DNA from: Batrachochytrium dendrobatidis JAM81
Taxonomy: Eukaryota; Chytridiomycota; Chytridiomycetes; Rhizophydiales
NCBI RefSeq assembly: GCF_000203795.2
Contig: NW_006281109.1
Coordinates: 444,001 to 508,000 of the forward strand
Length of the DNA stretch: 64,000 nt
Direction of reading: 5' to 3'
This document shows positions 61,501 to 64,000 of this stretch, piece by piece (position 1 is the first letter of the stretch; the number at the start of each line of letters is the position of its first letter). The translations under genes were made by a program, and so were the position numbers. The notes under the pieces were generated by a model that did no database searches, was not told the DNA's origin, and saw nothing but the letters and a program-made list of their open reading frames with translations.

Positions 61501-64000
61501 GGCATTGATTTTAATTGGAATGGAGGCTGTGATTTCGCCCGTGGTTGGCTCAAATACAATGCATCGAAGGGCTGAGCTATCCTTAATATGCAGCTCGGTA
61601 TTTGCTTTAAAGACAATTTGTACAAAGAACGGCTTATCTGATGGCTGTATTATCCCTTGCATTGGAGATAGCACAAAAAAGTCGCCAAATTCAACACCTT
61701 CAAATAAAAATCGAAATCCAACTTCGTATTTTCCTTTGTTTTTGAGTGTGCATAAATGCTTTCCTTCTTCAAGCACCTTTAAAACACCAAAATCAAGACC
61801 TCCTTCAAATCCTTTTGAAAAATGAAGATCCATGGAAATGTCATAGGCTTCTGCGGTGACAACAATTGGCACATCTTGAAAAGTACCGCCAATCTTTTCT
61901 ACATCATACACCTCAAGGTGAATCACCCTTTTGATGACAATAGGCTTGATGCCACGAAACTCTGCAGTAATAGCGATTTCTTGAAAACTTTCCACTGTAC
62001 CTTCAACTGGAGAAATAGTAAACTCGTCACCAAGGGCATCTATACCTGCGAGCTTCCAGACTACAGGCATATGAGTAGGATTTCGAAGCTTGATTTCGCG
62101 TCGCTCGCTCCGGCTAAGCAATAGCTTATCAAAGCTCAGTGTTTTTTTGTCAACCTCTAATTCTGGTTTAACTCCAATACACGATACTTTGAAGGAATAA
62201 GGTTCTGGATTGTCTTTGACACAAATGATAAATATATCTTCAAAGTGGTTATTTGTCTTGGGATATGCCCATACCGACACTGACTGGGCCTGTAGTGGTG
62301 CCAGATCCATTACTGCTGGTTCAAAGAAAAAAACCTCGCCCTTGGAGTCATTTCGCAGTGCAAAGGAAACTTTGGCTTCAAAACTGCTAGAATTGATAAT
62401 GTTGAATATTGTCTTGTTTTCTGGAAATCGCTCTTGGTATTTTTCCCTTGATTTTGAAATCAGGAGCGGACCAAACTCATATTGGCCTATACTAGATATA
62501 TACTCTCCATGAATGGCGATTTTTTCGTCCTTGTGTCTTCTCCATTTAGAAAACATTTTTTTAAAATCAGTATTGATGTGTGGGTATTGACAAAATCCAG
62601 CACATTGAACTGAAAAATGGCCTCTCGCACCCACTGATTCAAAATTAAGGCTTTGTTCGAATTTTCCAATCTCTGTGGGTGAAAATTTGACGCAAAGTTC
62701 CCTACTTTCCCCTGGATTAAGAATCCATCGAAATTTGGGAATAGTCTCCCTTTCAATATCTTCATCTTGCTCAGAAACCGTCTGTTTGATCTCATCTGAC
62801 GGTTTAAGAATTGATCGGGTTCGACGTGAGTCTTGCTTTTGAGACTCGTATGTCTGTGATCTATTCAACGGCTCGGATTTGGTTGAACTAGCTGGCAAGA
62901 TGATTGTATTTGTGGGAGCGGTGGTTGAACTTAAAACAGTATTTGCAGTTGTCGGATCAAATATAGGCTGATCACCATCGTCAAAAATCATACTTGAGGG
63001 TAAAAGTGTAAAGATTCGATTAGACTGAGGAATAAGTCGATCTTGTGGTAAATAATACACCTGCTCCAATACTGATGAGTGAGGTTGATCAAATGCTTCC
63101 TTGTAACCATTCTCGTCGTTTTGTGGATGAATGTACTCTGAAGCGGTTTTGAAAACAGAATCTTCATCTATGGAATTGACATTGATATCATGAAAATTAA
63201 CTGAAGGATCTTCCAATATATGTTGATCCATATCTGTACCAATTAACGAGATAGATTGAGGCAACGGACTAGCTAGCTGTTCAGCTACGCCAATTGTTTT
63301 TCCTGGCTTCATCTTTTTGTCGGCTACTCCCATGACAGTTAAAGGATAATTTTTAATAGCGGTAACAGATTTGTCACTATCTTTCATGATTCCATAAAAT
63401 GTCTCTAAAGTAGCAAAATAGGATTCGGTTCGTCGAAAGGTAATATCTGAAAGAAACGTATCTTCAGTGATACCAAAACGGCTCATGGCATCTTCTCCAG
63501 CTTCTTTTTCCGTAGAACTGGCATTTGCTCGATCTGCCTTTTCGCTAGCCTTTACTTCCTTTTCGTTAACACGTTCAAATCGCTCTCCAAGTGTCTTTCG
63601 AGGTCCTTTTGGAGAAGGTGGAACCTTGTTGGTTTTGACAATTCTCGTATCAAGCTTTCCTGGATGGGCTGTTCGTTCATGCTTTTCAGGCGCAAATGCC
63701 CGACCTGTTGGAGTTTTGCTTTTTTTTCGGCCTTTTAGTCTGCTATCTTCTGTTTTCCTATCACCAGGCTTGCAGATGGCATCTTCAAGATGGCATCTTT
63801 CAACTCGATGCCGATCTTCGATTTCTTTGGCACGTTTTTTGTAGATTCGCATTGCTAAATCATAACAAGTACGCTCTTGATCTCCTAGCAAATCATACTC
63901 ATCCTCGGATAGCTCTTTAATCTGTAGGGACTCCAATTCTTTTTCAGCAAACATACGCTGTACAACAACCTCTCTTTGTCTAATTTTGGACACATCCAGT
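55556..64000 (-). CDS. HYDIN: HYDIN homologue, C-terminal half (partial)
   Basis: HYDIN is a very large component of the C2 projection of the ciliary central pair and is needed for flagellar beating. The window holds the last five exons: 64000-59122 (open at the edge), 59021-56554, 56468-56188, 56125-55890 and 55807-55556, about 2,704 codons. The product is a string of Ig-like ASH/MSP domains with repeated 'GxIxPxxxxxIxVxFxP' phrases. A charged, disordered stretch (about 63.0-63.9 kb) precedes them. Strong landmarks shared with animal HYDIN are TRVIEF-like IRVIEFSSCGVRGKNIRRF, SLWIFTIPEHQIQVQFLLVG, NWLKRPQRLR and the terminal TWVYYLRYVS. The 5' half lies beyond the window. Confidence 0.94.

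Overview
The window looks like AT-rich nuclear DNA of a zoosporic (chytrid-type) fungus. Host genes are split by many short introns, mostly 50-200 bp. The proteins are fungal or opisthokont housekeeping factors (Neo1-type flippase, Vps1, Trm6, Pbp1/ataxin-2, Tlg2, SmD2). Two genes belong to a cilium: a HYDIN homologue and a CIBAR/FAM92-like BAR protein. A TPX2 homologue is also present. No rRNA, tRNA or CRISPR array was recognised. Exon coordinates come from reading splice sites by eye and checking phase; the phases close on a stop codon for every host gene modelled here, except that the first exon of VPS1 is uncertain.

Bases 1 to about 16.4 kb form an accessory island. Its core is a decayed Maverick/Polinton-type element: a protein-primed-type family B DNA polymerase with frame breaks, a retroviral-type integrase, a small basic protein, and an unknown gene transcribed away from the polymerase. 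No capsid, protease or packaging ATPase gene was seen. About 2.8 kb of the element (unknown gene plus the 5' part of polB) recurs inverted at 13.5-16.3 kb, nearly identical and with the same frame breaks. Between these arms lie the rest of polB, the integrase, a broken coiled-coil gene, a Crinkler-like NTPase-REase pseudogene, a frame-broken RING/SIAH-like gene and a small acidic gene. A separate Crinkler-like header domain sits just outside the left arm. A 422-base assembly gap interrupts the left polB.

The right arm ends about 180 bp from the 3' end of the first intact host gene (NMNAT). From there the order is: NMNAT (-), TPX2 (+), TLG2 (-), NAC alpha (+), CIBAR-like (-), NEO1 (+), VPS1 (+), a signal-anchored membrane protein (-), NAD synthetase (+), SmD2 (-), PBP1/ataxin-2 (-), NAA10 (-), a GCK-III kinase (+), TRM6 (-) and the C-terminal half of HYDIN (-, running off the right edge). 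Several pairs are divergent and probably share promoters.

At least four full or nearly full copies of a roughly 440-460 bp MITE-like element, with ends close to TTACARCCGTATTC, and several fragments lie between genes. One copy ends one base before the kinase start codon. Another, truncated, supplies the stop codon of the membrane-protein gene. Two genes of the last NAD steps (NMNAT and glutamine-dependent NAD synthetase) and two vesicle-trafficking genes with related roles (Tlg2, Neo1) share the window, but nothing shows that they are co-regulated.
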